Of a stretch of DNA of 64,000 bases, positions 63,894 to 64,000 are shown piece by piece. The notes under the pieces were generated by a model. That model had not been told where the DNA came from and searched no databases. It saw only the letters and a list, made by a program, of their open reading frames with translations. Source of the DNA: Saururus chinensis (taxonomy: Eukaryota; Streptophyta; Magnoliopsida; Piperales; Saururaceae); assembly GCA_035235625.1 (NCBI GenBank), contig CP141149.1:18169893-18233892 (forward strand). The letters run 5' to 3'. The translations under genes and the position numbers were made by a program. Position 1 is the first letter of the stretch, and every line of letters begins with the position of its first letter.

Positions 63894-64000
63894 GTAAGTA
63901 CTTCATTCACTCTAAATGTGCCATTCGTTGTTGTTTTCTTTTTTCTATTGTAAGTTAAGAAAGGCCAATGATAATGTTATCTTGTGCTTCTGACATTAAC

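Noticed and set aside
1-64000. tRNA, rRNA or organellar insertions
   Set aside because: I looked for T-loop GGTTCGAATCC-type and rRNA-like blocks by eye and saw none. A covariance-model search would be decisive.

Overview
This window is nuclear DNA from a flowering plant. The genes have many GT-AG introns, and their closest recognisable relatives are plant families: IDD zinc fingers, ALA flippases, a plant-type TBC RabGAP and a plant CCCH protein. Intergenic DNA is AT-rich and full of plant-type transposons (hAT, Mutator-like and Stowaway-like MITEs, long and short solo LTRs). The species cannot be told from the sequence alone. I saw no bacterial or viral gene system, no CRISPR array, and no tRNA or rRNA gene.

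Layout. 1-12.0 kb: gene-free, transposon-derived DNA. It includes a CATGGAAGG-family DNA element with a small MITE nested in it, and a long LTR-like element (about 7.6-12.0 kb) carrying several tandem arrays. 12.2-16.8 kb (+): a complete 11-exon DRG GTPase gene. 16.8-25.2 kb: gene-free; it holds a Stowaway-like MITE, an AT-rich tandem array split by a DNA transposon with a perfect 8-bp target duplication, and a decayed hAT-like element. 25.6-27.4 kb (-): an INDETERMINATE DOMAIN zinc-finger transcription factor. 30.2-33.4 kb (-): a TBC-domain RabGAP. DNA just downstream of this gene (about 29.15-30.13 kb) is duplicated at 37.04-38.69 kb, and the second copy is broken up by later insertions. 38.7-42.3 kb: a solo LTR of about 3.6 kb with a perfect 5-bp target duplication. 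42.4-44.8 kb: a CACTA-like terminus, a tandem repeat and a doubtful small Cys-rich ORF. 44.8-50.2 kb (-): a complete 10-exon P4-ATPase lipid flippase of the ALA4-ALA7 type, with a small Ty1/copia-like solo LTR in intron 7. 52.1-59.6 kb (+): a triple-CCCH zinc-finger gene of six coding exons, with a 1.4-kb hAT element in intron 2. 59.6-62.8 kb: gene-free. 63.0 kb to the right edge (+): the first four exons of a SurE-like phosphatase gene that runs off the window.

The six genes are unrelated housekeeping or regulatory genes with no operon-like logic: ribosome-associated GTPase, transcription factor, Rab inactivation, membrane lipid asymmetry, RNA-binding zinc finger, nucleotidase-like protein. 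Exons were assembled by hand from splice consensus and family knowledge, and reading phase is kept across every junction. The most useful second-look items are the GC-AG intron in the DRG gene, the altered acidic motif in the SurE-like protein, the duplicated TBC flank, the nested transposons with exact target duplications, and the AT-rich array enclosed by inverted repeats.
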